DNA of 64,000 nt, from NCBI GenBank assembly GCA_902363335.1, contig CABIZV010000008.1:186001-250000 (forward strand), in the 5' to 3' direction. The position numbers and the translations under genes are program-made. Source of the stretch: Enterobacteriaceae bacterium. Lineage in GTDB: Bacteria; Pseudomonadota; Gammaproteobacteria; Enterobacterales; Enterobacteriaceae. Below are positions 7,902 through 18,356 of this stretch, piece after piece. The notes beneath the pieces were generated by a model, which did not search any database, was not told the origin of the DNA, and worked only from the letters and a program-made list of their open reading frames with translations. Each line of letters starts with the position of its first letter. The stretch's first letter is position 1.

Positions 7902-7915
7902 GCTGTATTTGGTGG
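7870..7915. repeat. Right direct repeat of the ileX element, overlapping the tRNA 3' end
   Basis: The 23 bp at 7893-7915 are identical to 5881-5903, and the preceding GCAAAAGGGCT also matches. The repeat covers the CCA end and first acceptor-stem bases of tRNA-Ile and its terminator, so an integration event would restore an intact tRNA here. Confidence 0.75.
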
Positions 7916-7985
7916 CCCCTGCTGGGTTTGAACCAGCGACCAAGCGATTATGAGTCGCCTGCTCTAACCACTGAGCTAAGGGGCC
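7910..7985 (-). tRNA. ileX: tRNA-Ile2 (anticodon CAU, lysidine-modified)
   Basis: 76-nt cloverleaf read on the minus strand: acceptor GGCCCC paired with GGGGCC, D-loop TAGCTCAGTGGTTAGAGC, anticodon loop CTCATAA with anticodon CAU, T-arm CTGGTTCAAACCCAG and an encoded CCA. A CAU tRNA with this body is tRNA-Ile2, which decodes AUA after TilS converts C34 to lysidine, rather than a methionine tRNA. It sits upstream of mug, as in E. coli. Its 3' end is the attachment site of the neighbouring element. Confidence 0.95.
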
Positions 7986-7998
7986 GTGGTAGGCGAGG

Positions 7999-8004
7999 AT
8001 TATA
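7999..8004 (-). promoter_or_regulatory. -10 element of ileX promoter
   Basis: Perfect TATAAT on the minus strand, 14 nt before the mature tRNA 5' end, followed by a GC-rich discriminator (CCTCGCC) typical of stringently controlled stable RNA promoters. The -35 region is weak. Confidence 0.65.
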
Positions 8005-8054
8005 AAGTAACAACGCACACCAATCCAGCACTATGCGCACGTCCGCTGTTTTTA

Positions 8055-8083
8055 TAAACAATGCATTTTCAATTCGTTATACT
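8055..8083 (+). promoter_or_regulatory. Putative sigma-70 promoter of mug
   Basis: TAAACA (8055-8060), a 17-nt spacer and TATACT (8078-8083), about 30 nt before the mug start codon. Confidence 0.55.
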
Positions 8084-8112
8084 CAACTTACGATGTATAG
8101 GTTGAGGATATT

Positions 8113-8619
8113 ATGGTTAAGGACATTATTGGTTCAGAGCTTCGGGTACTCTTTTGCGGTATCAACCCCGGTTTATCGTCTTCCTCTTTGGGTTATCCCT
8201 TCGCCCATCCCGCGAATCGCTTCTGGAAAGTACTGCATCTTGCTGGTTTTACCGAACGTCAGTTGAAGCCGGAAGAGGCACAGCATCTGCTCGATTTTCG
8301 CTGTGGTGTCACAAAGCTTGTGGAGCGGCCAACGGTACAGGCAAGTGAGGTGAGCGTGCAGGAGCTGCGTAGCGGCGGTCAGGAGCTCACTGAGAAGGTT
8401 GAACGCTATAAACCAGCAGTGCTGGCGGTGTTAGGTAAGCAGGCCTATGAGCGCGGGCTGGGGCAGCGTAAGGCGACCTGGGGTAAGCAGGCGTTTATGA
8501 TTGGCGATACTGAGGTGTGGGTTTTGCCAAACCCAAGTGGGTTGAGCCGGATTACGCTGGATAAGCTGGTTGAGGCGTATCAAGAATTGGACGTGGCGTT
8601 AAAGGCGCGCGGTTTGTAG
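8113..8619 (+). CDS. mug: G/U mismatch-specific DNA glycosylase Mug
   Basis: Removes uracil mispaired with guanine and etheno-cytosine adducts, starting base-excision repair. The 168 residues match the E. coli length. The catalytic motif GINPG carries Asn18, which in Mug replaces the Asp used by UDG, and the C-terminal motif NPSGLSR that holds the DNA backbone is intact. GAGG precedes the ATG by a normal distance. It is separated from the convergent rpoD by a REP palindrome and a two-way terminator. Confidence 0.96.
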   Translation: MVKDIIGSELRVLFCGINPGLSSSSLGYPFAHPANRFWKVLHLAGFTERQLKPEEAQHLLDFRCGVTKLVERPTVQASEVSVQELRSGGQELTEKVERYKPAVLAVLGKQAYERGLGQRKATWGKQAFMIGDTEVWVLPNPSGLSRITLDKLVEAYQELDVALKARGL

Positions 8620-8630
8620 GTATCGGGATG

Positions 8631-8700
8631 TTCCCGGCGGCGCTGCGCTTGGCCGGGCTACTCCAACCTGTAGCCCGGCCAAGCGCAGCGCCGCCGGGGA
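8631..8700. repeat. Long REP palindrome between mug and rpoD
   Basis: Two nearly perfect 30-base inverted arms (8631-8660 and 8671-8700) flank a 10-nt loop. The arms carry the GCCGGGC and GCGCTGCGC elements of enterobacterial REP units. In RNA it would fold into a very stable hairpin at the 3' end of the mug transcript. Confidence 0.88.
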
Positions 8701-8724
8701 ATGTTCCATGATTTATAGGCAAAA

Positions 8725-8750
8725 AAAAAGCTCCCATCAGGGAGCTTTTT
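8725..8750 (-). terminator. Terminator of rpoD, also usable by mug
   Basis: AAAAAGCTCCC / GGGAGCTTTTT stem with an ATCA loop, flanked by an A run on one side and a T run on the other. The minus-strand T run (nine bases) is the longer, so it mainly ends the rpsU-dnaG-rpoD operon. Confidence 0.9.
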
Positions 8751-8767
8751 AACGTTTTACCGGGCGA

Positions 8768-10609
<1,842 letters not shown>

Positions 10610-10763
10610 AAGACGGTATCCACACTTAATTCATTTGATTGGTGTCGGCCGGCGAACGAACCGCCGACATTTAATGCGAGGGCGTACTTATATTTGTGCC
10701 GCTGCGCCTCGGTGCGGCTGTCGGGGGCTACCCGATAGGTATTCGGCAGTTAAGCCGTTAAAT

Positions 10764-12509
10764 TCATTTTTTGGCCAGTTCCTGGTTTAATGTCCAGAGT
10801 TCCCGGCGTTCTTCGCTGCTTAAACCGTGTGTGCGATCGCGAGCTATCAACTCTTCTTGTCGCAGTACAAGCAACGAATCAAACATATGGTTGAGCGAGT
10901 CGGTGAAGGTTTTTTCAGCGATATCCTTATCTGCTATATCGTCCCACATCGACAGTTTTTCAAGGGTCGCGGCTTCATTTGTTCCACGATACTGTTCCAG
11001 CAGCTGTCCGGTTGTCAGACCCGGCTGGGCTAAACAGGTATTGACCAGTTCGGTAAACAATCCCAGACCTGGCATTTTTTTCGGATCCAGCCCGACCAGC
11101 GGAGGAACGCGCGGTGCGAGATCGGGGTTTTGTACCAGTAACCCTATCAGTATACGCATGGTCGTGCGTTTTAGCTGTTGAGTCGGGCGTACCACGCCAC
11201 TTTCTGCCTGTTTTGGCATTAAACGATCAAGTGCAGCATCGTCGAAAATGCCCAGCTTCAGACCCAGCGTCTGGCGTAACTGGATACGATGCGCATCGCC
11301 CGGCACCTGGCTAATGAGCGGTAGCGCCAGCGCCGCAAGCTGCGTACTGCCGTCCGGTGTGCTCAGGTCAACCTGCGGCAGCAGGCTATTGAATAAGAAC
11401 ACGGAGAGCGGTTGCGCATGCTCCATCCGTGCTTCAAAAGCCTCTTTCCCTTCTTTACGTACCAGCGTGTCCGGGTCTTCGCCGTCGGGTAGAAACATAA
11501 AGCGTAGTTGACGACCGTCGGTCATATACGGCATTGCGGTTTCTAAGGCGCGCCATGCGGCATCCCGGCCCGCGCGATCGCCGTCGTAACAGCATATGAC
11601 GTTGTTTGTCGCACGGAATAACATATGCATATGGTCAGCCGTGGTCGAAGTCCCCAGCGAGGCAACGGCGTAATTGATGCCGTATTGCGCCAGAGCGACA
11701 ACATCCATATACCCTTCGACAACCAGCAGGCGCGGTGGTTCAGCGTTGTGCTGCTGGGCTTCATAAAGGCCATATAACTGACGGCCTTTATGGAAAATAT
11801 CGGTTTCCGGGGAGTTCAGGTATTTCGGCGTATCGTTACCTAGTACGCGACCACCAAAACCAATCACCCGGCCGCGTTTGTCGCGAATCGGGAACATCAC
11901 GCGATTGCGAAAACGGTCGTAGGTTCTTCCCTGGTCGTTGGTGACCAGCATTCCGGCATCGAGCAGCAGCTTTCTGTTGTCGACATTACCGCCGAAACGT
12001 TTCAATGCGTTATCCCAGCCTGGTGGTGCAAAACCAATAGCAAAACTCTGGACAATTTCGGCGCTCAGGCCGCGTTGTTCCAGGTACTGGCGTGCAGGTT
12101 CGGCGATGGGTTGAGCGAAAGATTGCTGATAAAACGCATTCAATCCGTCCATCAGCTGATAGAGATTTTGCCGCTGATGGCGCTCTATTTGGCTCAGGCC
12201 CGTTCCGGCTTCATACGGCACTTCAAGATTGTGCATAGCCGCCAGTTCTTCAACGGTTTCAACGAACTCGAGCTTGTCGTAGTTCATCAAAAAGTCGATG
12301 GCATTGCCGTGCGCGCCGCAGCCGAAGCAGTGATAAAACTGCTTATCACCATTTACGGTGAAAGAGGGGGTTTTCTCGTTATGGAAGGGACAGCACGCAT
12401 GATAATTTTTGCCCTGCTTTTTTAGCTTCACCCGTGCATCGATAAGATCGATGATGTCGGTGCGTGCCAGCAGGTCACTAATAAATACGCGTGGGATTCG
12501 TCCAGCCAT
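10764..12509 (-). CDS. dnaG: DNA primase DnaG
   Basis: Makes RNA primers for the replication fork together with DnaB helicase. 581 residues, as in E. coli. The N-terminal zinc ribbon has Cys40, His43, Cys61 and Cys64 (HACCPFHNEKTPSF, YHCFGCGAHG). The TOPRIM polymerase core shows VVEGYMDVVAL and CYDGDRAGRDAAWRA, with the acidic metal ligands. The C-terminal 150 residues form the DnaB-binding domain. It is the middle gene of the operon, downstream of rpsU and its attenuating hairpin, which keeps primase levels below S21. Confidence 0.99.
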   Translation of the reverse strand: MAGRIPRVFISDLLARTDIIDLIDARVKLKKQGKNYHACCPFHNEKTPSFTVNGDKQFYHCFGCGAHGNAIDFLMNYDKLEFVETVEELAAMHNLEVPYEAGTGLSQIERHQRQNLYQLMDGLNAFYQQSFAQPIAEPARQYLEQRGLSAEIVQSFAIGFAPPGWDNALKRFGGNVDNRKLLLDAGMLVTNDQGRTYDRFRNRVMFPIRDKRGRVIGFGGRVLGNDTPKYLNSPETDIFHKGRQLYGLYEAQQHNAEPPRLLVVEGYMDVVALAQYGINYAVASLGTSTTADHMHMLFRATNNVICCYDGDRAGRDAAWRALETAMPYMTDGRQLRFMFLPDGEDPDTLVRKEGKEAFEARMEHAQPLSVFLFNSLLPQVDLSTPDGSTQLAALALPLISQVPGDAHRIQLRQTLGLKLGIFDDAALDRLMPKQAESGVVRPTQQLKRTTMRILIGLLVQNPDLAPRVPPLVGLDPKKMPGLGLFTELVNTCLAQPGLTTGQLLEQYRGTNEAATLEKLSMWDDIADKDIAEKTFTDSLNHMFDSLLVLRQEELIARDRTHGLSSEERRELWTLNQELAKK

Positions 12510-12660
12510 AGGCCCCGTTTATTTTCACTTTATCCTTCAAACTGTCTCGGCGTTGGCCGCGTTCGTTCACCCCTGTCACTTACTTATGTAAGCTCCGGGG
12601 ATTCACTCGCTTGCCGCCTGGATACAGCATGAATGATTTTGTGTAAATACTGATTTATAA

Positions 12661-12700
12661 ACGAAAACAAGCCGCGCATTCCTTTCGGAAGCACGGCCTT
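12661..12700 (-). terminator. Attenuating terminator between rpsU and dnaG
   Basis: On the minus strand an imperfect GC-rich stem (AAGGCCGTGCTTCC / GGAATGCGCGGCTT, GAAA-type loop) is followed by TGTTTTCGTTT. In E. coli the equivalent hairpin reduces readthrough from rpsU into dnaG. Confidence 0.7.
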
Positions 12701-12747
12701 GCAACTACAACTCGGTCTGACAATTGAGAGCGTGTGCCCTCAAGAGA

Positions 12748-13002
<255 letters not shown>

Positions 13003-13033
13003 TCAACGCCAGCTTATTTCAAAATGGTGCGGA

Positions 13034-13063
13034 ATTTTACTACAACTGCTGCTGCTTTGTAAA
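13034..13063 (-). promoter_or_regulatory. Promoter of the rpsU-dnaG-rpoD operon
   Basis: On the minus strand TTTACA, an 18-nt spacer and TAAAAT, closely resembling the E. coli rpsU promoter as I remember it. Confidence 0.7.
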
Positions 13064-13139
13064 GCACCGACGCTCTTTTGAAAGGGACTTTTTAAGGTTG
13101 AGAAGTATACACGAAGTCGACGCCTGAAGTGAGCAAAGT

Positions 13140-13168
13140 TTTACATCTAAGGTCAGAGATCCTACACT
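13140..13168 (+). promoter_or_regulatory. Putative promoter of tsaD
   Basis: TTTACA (13140-13145), 17-nt spacer, TACACT (13163-13168), about 30 nt before the tsaD ATG. A good sigma-70 match. Confidence 0.65.
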
Positions 13169-13198
13169 GCGCGGTACTGAAACGAGGTAAATGTAGCC

Positions 13199-14212
13199 AT
13201 GCGTGTACTGGGAATTGAAACATCCTGCGATGAAACCGGCATCGCAATTTATGATGATGAAAAAGGGCTGTTAGCCAACCAACTGTATAGTCAGGTGAAA
13301 TTACACGCTGACTACGGCGGTGTGGTGCCTGAATTAGCCTCGCGCGATCACGTGCGCAAAACGGTTCCGCTGATTCAGGCTGCGTTAAAAGAAGCCAGCC
13401 TGACGGCAAAAGATATTGATGCAGTTGCTTATACCGCGGGCCCGGGCCTGGTAGGCGCGCTGCTGGTTGGCGCAACCGTGGGGCGTTCTTTGGCATTCGC
13501 GTGGAACGTACCGGCGATACCGGTGCACCATATGGAAGGCCATCTGCTGGCGCCGATGCTGGAAGAAAATCCACCGGAATATCCATTTGTGGCGCTGCTG
13601 GTCTCAGGCGGTCACACGCAGCTTATCAGCGTGACGGGCATTGGTCAGTACACCTTGCTGGGTGAATCTATTGATGATGCCGCCGGTGAAGCTTTTGATA
13701 AAACGGCGAAACTGCTGGGGCTGGATTACCCGGGCGGGCCGCTGCTGTCGAAAATGGCCGCTCAGGGTACGGAAGGGCGTTTTGTTTTCCCACGCCCAAT
13801 GACCGATCGTCCGGGGCTGGATTTCAGCTTCTCTGGCCTCAAAACGTTCGCGGCTAACACTATCCGCAATAACGATAACGACGAGCAGACGTGCGCCGAT
13901 ATTGCGCGGGCATTTGAGGATGCGGTGGTGGATACGCTAATGATCAAGTGCAAACGCGCGCTGGATCAAACCGGCTTCAAGCGTCTGGTGATGGCGGGGG
14001 GCGTGAGCGCTAACCGTACGCTGCGCGCCAAACTCGCCGACATGATGCAAAAGCGTCGTGGCGAAGTGTTTTATGCGCGCCCGGAATTCTGTACCGATAA
14101 TGGGGCGATGATTGCCTATGCGGGCATGGTGCGGTTGAAAACAGGCGCTAGCGACTCACTGGGCGTCACCGTTCGTCCGCGCTGGCCGTTGGCAGAATTG
14201 CCGGCTGCCTGA
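13199..14212 (+). CDS. tsaD: tRNA N6-threonylcarbamoyltransferase subunit TsaD
   Basis: Catalytic subunit of the TsaBDE complex, which transfers threonylcarbamoyl from TC-AMP to A37 of ANN-decoding tRNAs, an essential modification. 337 residues of the ASKHA/Kae1 fold. The metal-binding histidines are His111 and His115 in HHMEGHLLAP. ATP-binding segments LLVSGGHTQL and MAGGVSANRTLR are intact, and the N-terminus shows the family ETSCDET. GAGG lies upstream of the ATG. Transcribed divergently from rpsU. Confidence 0.98.
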   Translation: MRVLGIETSCDETGIAIYDDEKGLLANQLYSQVKLHADYGGVVPELASRDHVRKTVPLIQAALKEASLTAKDIDAVAYTAGPGLVGALLVGATVGRSLAFAWNVPAIPVHHMEGHLLAPMLEENPPEYPFVALLVSGGHTQLISVTGIGQYTLLGESIDDAAGEAFDKTAKLLGLDYPGGPLLSKMAAQGTEGRFVFPRPMTDRPGLDFSFSGLKTFAANTIRNNDNDEQTCADIARAFEDAVVDTLMIKCKRALDQTGFKRLVMAGGVSANRTLRAKLADMMQKRRGEVFYARPEFCTDNGAMIAYAGMVRLKTGASDSLGVTVRPRWPLAELPAA

Positions 14213-14221
14213 TTGTTTGAG

Positions 14222-14402
14222 CTTCCCGGCGGCGCTGCGCATGACCGGGCTACCCGTGGACGTAGGCTGGATAAGGCAAGGCTGCCATCCGGCAATGTGC
14301 TCGGTTATGCCTGATGGCGCGTAGCTTATCAGGCCTACATGTTGTCAATGCCCACATATCTACAGATCAGAGTACCCCGGCCGAGCGCAGCGACGCCGGG
14401 AG
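14222..14402. repeat. Composite REP/BIME cluster downstream of tsaD
   Basis: Two nested inverted pairs. The outer pair is a CCCGGCGGCGCTGCGC-type REP at 14222-14252 and its inverse at 14373-14402. The inner pair is GATAAGGCAAGGCTGCC-type at about 14262-14295 and GCCTGATGGCGCG-type at about 14309-14338. A very similar inner unit occurs at 63299-63392. Confidence 0.85.
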
Positions 14403-14419
14403 CAATGCCAACCCTTCCG

Positions 14420-15037
14420 CTATTCTTCTTTTTTCTGCTTACGCTTTTTAAACCGCACCCAGATCTTTGTCTCCTGACGTCGCCACAGACGCTGAATATT
14501 GTCATGATGACGCAGCAAAATCAGGCATGAGAGCATAGAAACCGGGAAGGTGTACTGGGGTTTGAACCACCAGACGTAAAACGGCGCAACCAGCGCGCTG
14601 ACGATCGCACCTAGCGAGGAATAGCCGCTGAGAAGAATGGTGAGGATCCAGGTGCCCGCCATTACGCCGGTCAAATCGAGGCCGATAGGGGCAATAGCGC
14701 CAAATGCAGTCGCCACGCCTTTTCCGCCCCGGAAATGGAAAAATACCGGCCAGATATGACCCAGACAGGCGGCAATTGCCACAAGACCTAGCCAGAACGG
14801 CGACAAGCCGAGAGCGTAAGCCCCCCACACAGGCAGCATCCCTTTCAGGACGTCGAAAATCAGTACGGCTAAGGCAGCACCTTTTCCGCCAATACGTAAT
14901 ACATTGGTGGCTCCAGGATTACCGGAACCACAGTTACGAGGGTCAGGTAACCCTGCGAGGCGGCAGACCAGAATGGCGCTGGAAATTGAGCCGCAAAGGT
15001 AGGCAAGGAGAATCATTCCAGGCTCGATTGCACTCAT
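14420..15037 (-). CDS. plsY: Acyl-phosphate:glycerol-3-phosphate acyltransferase PlsY
   Basis: Inner-membrane enzyme that acylates glycerol-3-phosphate at position 1 using acyl-phosphate from PlsX, the first step of phospholipid synthesis. The 205 residues form 5-6 membrane helices. Conserved loops are visible: GSGNPGATNVLR (motif 1), FHFRGGKGVATAFG (phosphate-binding motif 2) and a third near SLGAIVSA. The tail is strongly basic (KKRKQKKEE). Divergent from folB, whose start lies about 100 nt away. Confidence 0.97.
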   Translation of the reverse strand: MSAIEPGMILLAYLCGSISSAILVCRLAGLPDPRNCGSGNPGATNVLRIGGKGAALAVLIFDVLKGMLPVWGAYALGLSPFWLGLVAIAACLGHIWPVFFHFRGGKGVATAFGAIAPIGLDLTGVMAGTWILTILLSGYSSLGAIVSALVAPFYVWWFKPQYTFPVSMLSCLILLRHHDNIQRLWRRQETKIWVRFKKRKQKKEE

Positions 15038-15144
15038 AACGCTGTTCCATTTTGAAAATGTCGAAGTATTCTCTGCATCTGTGGATAATACGCATAATTC
15101 GCCGGAAGTGGTATCCGGTTTAGCCTAAAACCAAGCAGGTCGTG

Positions 15145-15504
15145 ATGGATATTGTATTTATAGAGCAACTTTCGGTAATCACCACTATTGGTGTTTATGA
15201 TTGGGAACAAACCATTGAGCAGAAACTGGTGTTCGATATCGAATTAGGCTGGGACAACCGCAAAGCCGCTGCCAGCGACAATGTGGAAGACTGCCTGAGC
15301 TACGCTGACATCAGCGAAGCCGTCGTGCAGCATGTGGAAGGCAGCCGTTTTGCGCTGGTTGAGCGCGTAGCGGAAGAGCTGGCTGAGCTGTTAATGTCGC
15401 GCTTTAACTCGCCGTGGGTGCGTATCAAGGTCAGTAAACCCGGTGCGGTTGCGCGGGCGGCAAACGTCGGCGTAATCATCGAGCGTGGCCATAATCCGAA
15501 ATAA
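15145..15504 (+). CDS. folB: Dihydroneopterin aldolase FolB
   Basis: Cleaves 7,8-dihydroneopterin to 6-hydroxymethyl-dihydropterin and glycolaldehyde in folate synthesis, and also epimerises the substrate. 119 residues with the tunnel-fold core: IGVYDWEQ near the start (pterin-binding region), LSYADI and FALVERVAE (Glu and neighbouring active-site residues), then KVSKPGAVARAANVGVIIER. The ATG at 15145 is used in preference to the overlapping GTG at 15142, giving the same MDIVFIEQLS start as E. coli. Confidence 0.96.
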   Translation: MDIVFIEQLSVITTIGVYDWEQTIEQKLVFDIELGWDNRKAAASDNVEDCLSYADISEAVVQHVEGSRFALVERVAEELAELLMSRFNSPWVRIKVSKPGAVARAANVGVIIERGHNPK

Positions 15505-15596
15505 AATATTTAGCGGTCATATAAGTTAAACCAAAATGATTTATACCGGTCATAGTGCCGGGTTTATTTTATTGTTTACTTTTAAAGGGTTTATAA

Positions 15597-16418
15597 ATGA
15601 GCGATATACACTCGCTGCTGGTGGCGGCAATTTTGGGTGTGGTCGAGGGATTGACGGAGTTTCTGCCTGTCTCCAGCACCGGTCATATGATTATTGTCGG
15701 CCATTTGCTGGGGTTTGAAGGTGAAACGGCGAATACCTTTGAAGTGGTGATCCAGCTTGGGTCGATTCTTGCCGTCGTGGTGATGTTCTGGCGTCGTCTG
15801 TTTAGCCTGATAGGCATTCACTTCGGTCGCCCGCCGATTCACGAAGGCGAAGGTTCAGGCCGACTGTCACTTATCCATATTCTGTTGGGGATGATCCCGG
15901 CGGTGGTACTGGGTCTGGTCTTCCACGACACGATCAAATCGCTCTTTAACCCGGTAAACGTGATGTATGCCCTGGTGGTTGGTGGCCTATTGCTGATTGC
16001 CGCAGAGTGCCTGAAACCCAAAACGCCGCGCGCGGTCGGGGTTGACGATATGACCTATCGCCAGGCGTTTATCATTGGTTGCTTCCAGTGTCTGGCGCTA
16101 TGGCCGGGCTTTTCCCGCTCTGGAGCCACCATCTCCGGCGGCATGCTCATGGGTGTGAGTCGTTACGCCGCCTCAGAGTTTTCTTTCCTGCTGGCGGTGC
16201 CGATGATGATGGGTGCCACCGTTCTTGATCTCTACAAGAGCTGGCACTTCCTGACCGTCGGCGATATTCCGATGTTTGCCGTCGGTTTTGTGATGGCTTT
16301 CCTGGTGGCGCTGGTGGCCATCAAAACCTTCCTGAAGCTGATTAAACGTATCTCGTTTATTCCGTTCGCCATCTATCGCTTTATCGTCGCGGCAGCGGTT
16401 TACGTGGTCTTCTTCTGA
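15597..16418 (+). CDS. uppP: Undecaprenyl-diphosphatase UppP (BacA)
   Basis: Inner-membrane phosphatase that recycles C55-PP to C55-P for peptidoglycan and O-antigen synthesis. Overexpression gives bacitracin resistance. 273 residues with 7-8 hydrophobic segments. Both signature loops are present: EGLTEFLPVSSTGHM near the N-terminus with the catalytic Glu-rich motif and PGFSRSGATISGGML with the phosphate-binding Arg. Its terminator hairpin overlaps the 3' end of the convergent cca gene. Confidence 0.97.
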   Translation: MSDIHSLLVAAILGVVEGLTEFLPVSSTGHMIIVGHLLGFEGETANTFEVVIQLGSILAVVVMFWRRLFSLIGIHFGRPPIHEGEGSGRLSLIHILLGMIPAVVLGLVFHDTIKSLFNPVNVMYALVVGGLLLIAAECLKPKTPRAVGVDDMTYRQAFIIGCFQCLALWPGFSRSGATISGGMLMGVSRYAASEFSFLLAVPMMMGATVLDLYKSWHFLTVGDIPMFAVGFVMAFLVALVAIKTFLKLIKRISFIPFAIYRFIVAAAVYVVFF

Positions 16419-16422
16419 TCAA

Positions 16423-16457
16423 TTGCCCTCAGTCTTTTGGCTGAGGGCAACGTTTTT
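16423..16457 (+). terminator. Terminator of uppP, overlapping the end of cca
   Basis: Perfect 10-bp stem TTGCCCTCAG / CTGAGGGCAA with an 8-nt loop, followed by CGTTTTTCC. The cca stop codon falls within the stem. Confidence 0.85.
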
Positions 16458-17670
16458 CCTTCCAGTCAGCGACCGCTTTAATTCGGCGTCGCGTCAATTC
16501 TTCGCGGATAGCAGGGCCTTTAAATCCGGCTTCGATAACCTCTTTATTGCCAACCGCACGAGCCACTTCCCATGCTTCACGCAGCAGCCGCCCTTGCGGG
16601 TAGTCGCTGGCTTCAAAATGGGTGCGTCCGCGCACATCCGCTTCGCTGGTTAGGGCTATTTGCTCTACGCGCTGCGGTTTACGCCAGGCGTCAATGGAGT
16701 CAAAAAGCTTGATAATCGTTTTCGGTTGCAGAATGGGCAGCGTGTGGATGAGGTCGTGGAATTCGGCAACCAGTTTCGCGAGGTCACGCATATCATTTGG
16801 GACTTTCAGGCGCTGGCTCAACCGTTCAACCAGCTTCACGCCGGCCGGGCCGTGACCGTGGTGGCGAGGCCACAATGCTTTTGGCGTAAGCCCTTTGCCC
16901 AAATCATGGCACAACGTCGCAAAGCGTACGTCAAGTTCGGGGCTGAGCATTGCCGCCATGGTGAGCGTCATCAGGGTATGGACACCGGTATCGATTTCGG
17001 GATGCCATTTTTCCGGGGCCGGAACGCCAAACAGCACGTCGATTTCCGGGAACAGAACTTTTAGCGCACCACAGTCGCGCAGCGTCTGGAAAAACACCTG
17101 CGGGTTGCGGGTACCCAGAGCGCTTTCGGTTTCTTTCCATACGCGTTCCGGCGTCAGATGCGCCAGCTCGCCGGCCTCCGTCATCTCTTTCATCAAGGCC
17201 AGCGTTTCATCGGCAATACGGAAACTGAGATGGGCGTAGCGGGCGGCAAAACGCGCCACGCGCAGCACGCGCAGCGGGTCTTCACCAAAGGCTGGGGAAA
17301 CATGGCGTAAAATACGCTGCTTAAGATCGCGGTAGCCATCGTACGGATCGATAAGAGAACCGTCGGCAGCTTGCGCCATTGCGTTAACGGTTAAGTCCCG
17401 ACGCAGCAGGTCTTGCTCAAGCGTAACGTCAGGGGCCGCATAGCAGGTGAAGCCGGTATACCCGGAACCGGACTTACGTTCGGTACGGGCAAGGGCATAT
17501 TCTTCGTGGCTGGCAGGATGCAAAAAGACAGGAAAATCGCGGCCGACCTGCTGGTAGCCTGCATCAAGCATTTGCTGCGGTGTCGCACCGACCACCACCC
17601 AATCTCTGTCTTTGATCGGGAGGCCCAATAAACCGTCCCGAACTGCACCGCCAACCAGATAACTCTTCAC
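16429..17670 (-). CDS. cca: CCA-adding tRNA nucleotidyltransferase / multifunctional CCA protein
   Basis: Adds or repairs the 3' CCA of tRNAs. 413 residues. The N-terminal class II nucleotidyltransferase head has GGAVRDGLLGLP and the catalytic DRD (Asp21, Asp23). The neck and body contain RDLTVNAMA and VLRVARFAAR. The C-terminal half carries an HD phosphohydrolase domain (CHDLGKG, with HHGHGPAG downstream), giving the 2'-phosphatase and phosphodiesterase activities known for the E. coli enzyme. Confidence 0.97.
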   Translation of the reverse strand: MKSYLVGGAVRDGLLGLPIKDRDWVVVGATPQQMLDAGYQQVGRDFPVFLHPASHEEYALARTERKSGSGYTGFTCYAAPDVTLEQDLLRRDLTVNAMAQAADGSLIDPYDGYRDLKQRILRHVSPAFGEDPLRVLRVARFAARYAHLSFRIADETLALMKEMTEAGELAHLTPERVWKETESALGTRNPQVFFQTLRDCGALKVLFPEIDVLFGVPAPEKWHPEIDTGVHTLMTLTMAAMLSPELDVRFATLCHDLGKGLTPKALWPRHHGHGPAGVKLVERLSQRLKVPNDMRDLAKLVAEFHDLIHTLPILQPKTIIKLFDSIDAWRKPQRVEQIALTSEADVRGRTHFEASDYPQGRLLREAWEVARAVGNKEVIEAGFKGPAIREELTRRRIKAVADWKEKRCPQPKD

Positions 17671-17735
17671 GCCACGCCTCTCCTCATCATTTTCTCTGTG
17701 ATAATACGAAAGAAGTCGATTTAAGGCGAGTTAGC

Positions 17736-18356
17736 TTAGTTCATCCAACGATCTTTACGCTTACGGCTTGGAATGATGTGCGGTAACACCAGACCGAGGA
17801 TCAGCCCCATCCCCAGCACGCCGCCGCCATACATGAACCACTGCATAATGATGGTGCGCTGTTTGTCGTCTAACTGGAGGTTAGCGGCACTCACTTTTTT
17901 CTGCGCAACGATAAGCTCGTTCTTCAGCTTCTGGTTTTCGTTTTTCAAACCGTTGATCACGCTATCGCTCTGAGCGACCTTTTTCTGCATTTCCGCAGTG
18001 CGCTGGTTCCAGGTACCGTCGATATTATTGAGCTTGTCGGTCAGCGTTTTGACCTGGTTTTCCAGGTCGGGCACGCGGGTACGCAGGCTTGGCATGGCGG
18101 TCAGCTCTTTAAGCGGGATCCACGCGGTACGGCCATTGCTGTCGCGCACCTGGCCGTATTGTGTACTGTCGTTGGTTTGTAGCAGGGTCACTTCTTCACC
18201 GGCGTTCAGTGAACCGGCGAGACGGTAGTTATCGCCCGGGCCGCTGCGTACCCAGGTATTCAATTCGTCGGAAACGTAACGCTTTTCATCAGCATGAGCC
18301 AGAGTGGAAGCGGTAAGTGTCAGTAAAGTAATGGCAATTAAGCGTAATTTTGGCAT
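17736..18356 (-). CDS. ygiM: SH3-domain membrane protein YgiM
   Basis: 206 residues as in E. coli. A cleavable signal peptide (ending LAHA, about residue 22) is followed by a bacterial SH3 domain with the WVRSGPGDNYRLAGSLNAGE signature. A long coiled coil (about 85-165) comes next, then one C-terminal membrane helix and a short basic tail (SRKRKDRWMN). It is therefore anchored in the inner membrane and faces the periplasm. Exact function is unsettled. It has been linked to envelope stress and cell size. The internal ATG at 18356 is chosen because it starts the signal peptide. Confidence 0.93.
   Translation of the reverse strand: MPKLRLIAITLLTLTASTLAHADEKRYVSDELNTWVRSGPGDNYRLAGSLNAGEEVTLLQTNDSTQYGQVRDSNGRTAWIPLKELTAMPSLRTRVPDLENQVKTLTDKLNNIDGTWNQRTAEMQKKVAQSDSVINGLKNENQKLKNELIVAQKKVSAANLQLDDKQRTIIMQWFMYGGGVLGMGLILGLVLPHIIPSRKRKDRWMN

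Larger units (their letters stand above)
5858..7915. mobile_element. Decayed integrative element at tRNA-Ile (ileX)
   Basis: About 2 kb bounded by 45- to 46-bp direct repeats derived from the tRNA 3' end and terminator. It contains an integrase remnant next to the left repeat, a probable amidase effector with its immunity lipoprotein, and a YecR-like lipoprotein gene. No replication, transfer or excisionase genes remain, so it cannot be autonomous. The cargo is AT-rich relative to the flanks. Which repeat is attL and which is attR depends on the original orientation. The intact tRNA copy is on the right. Confidence 0.7.
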
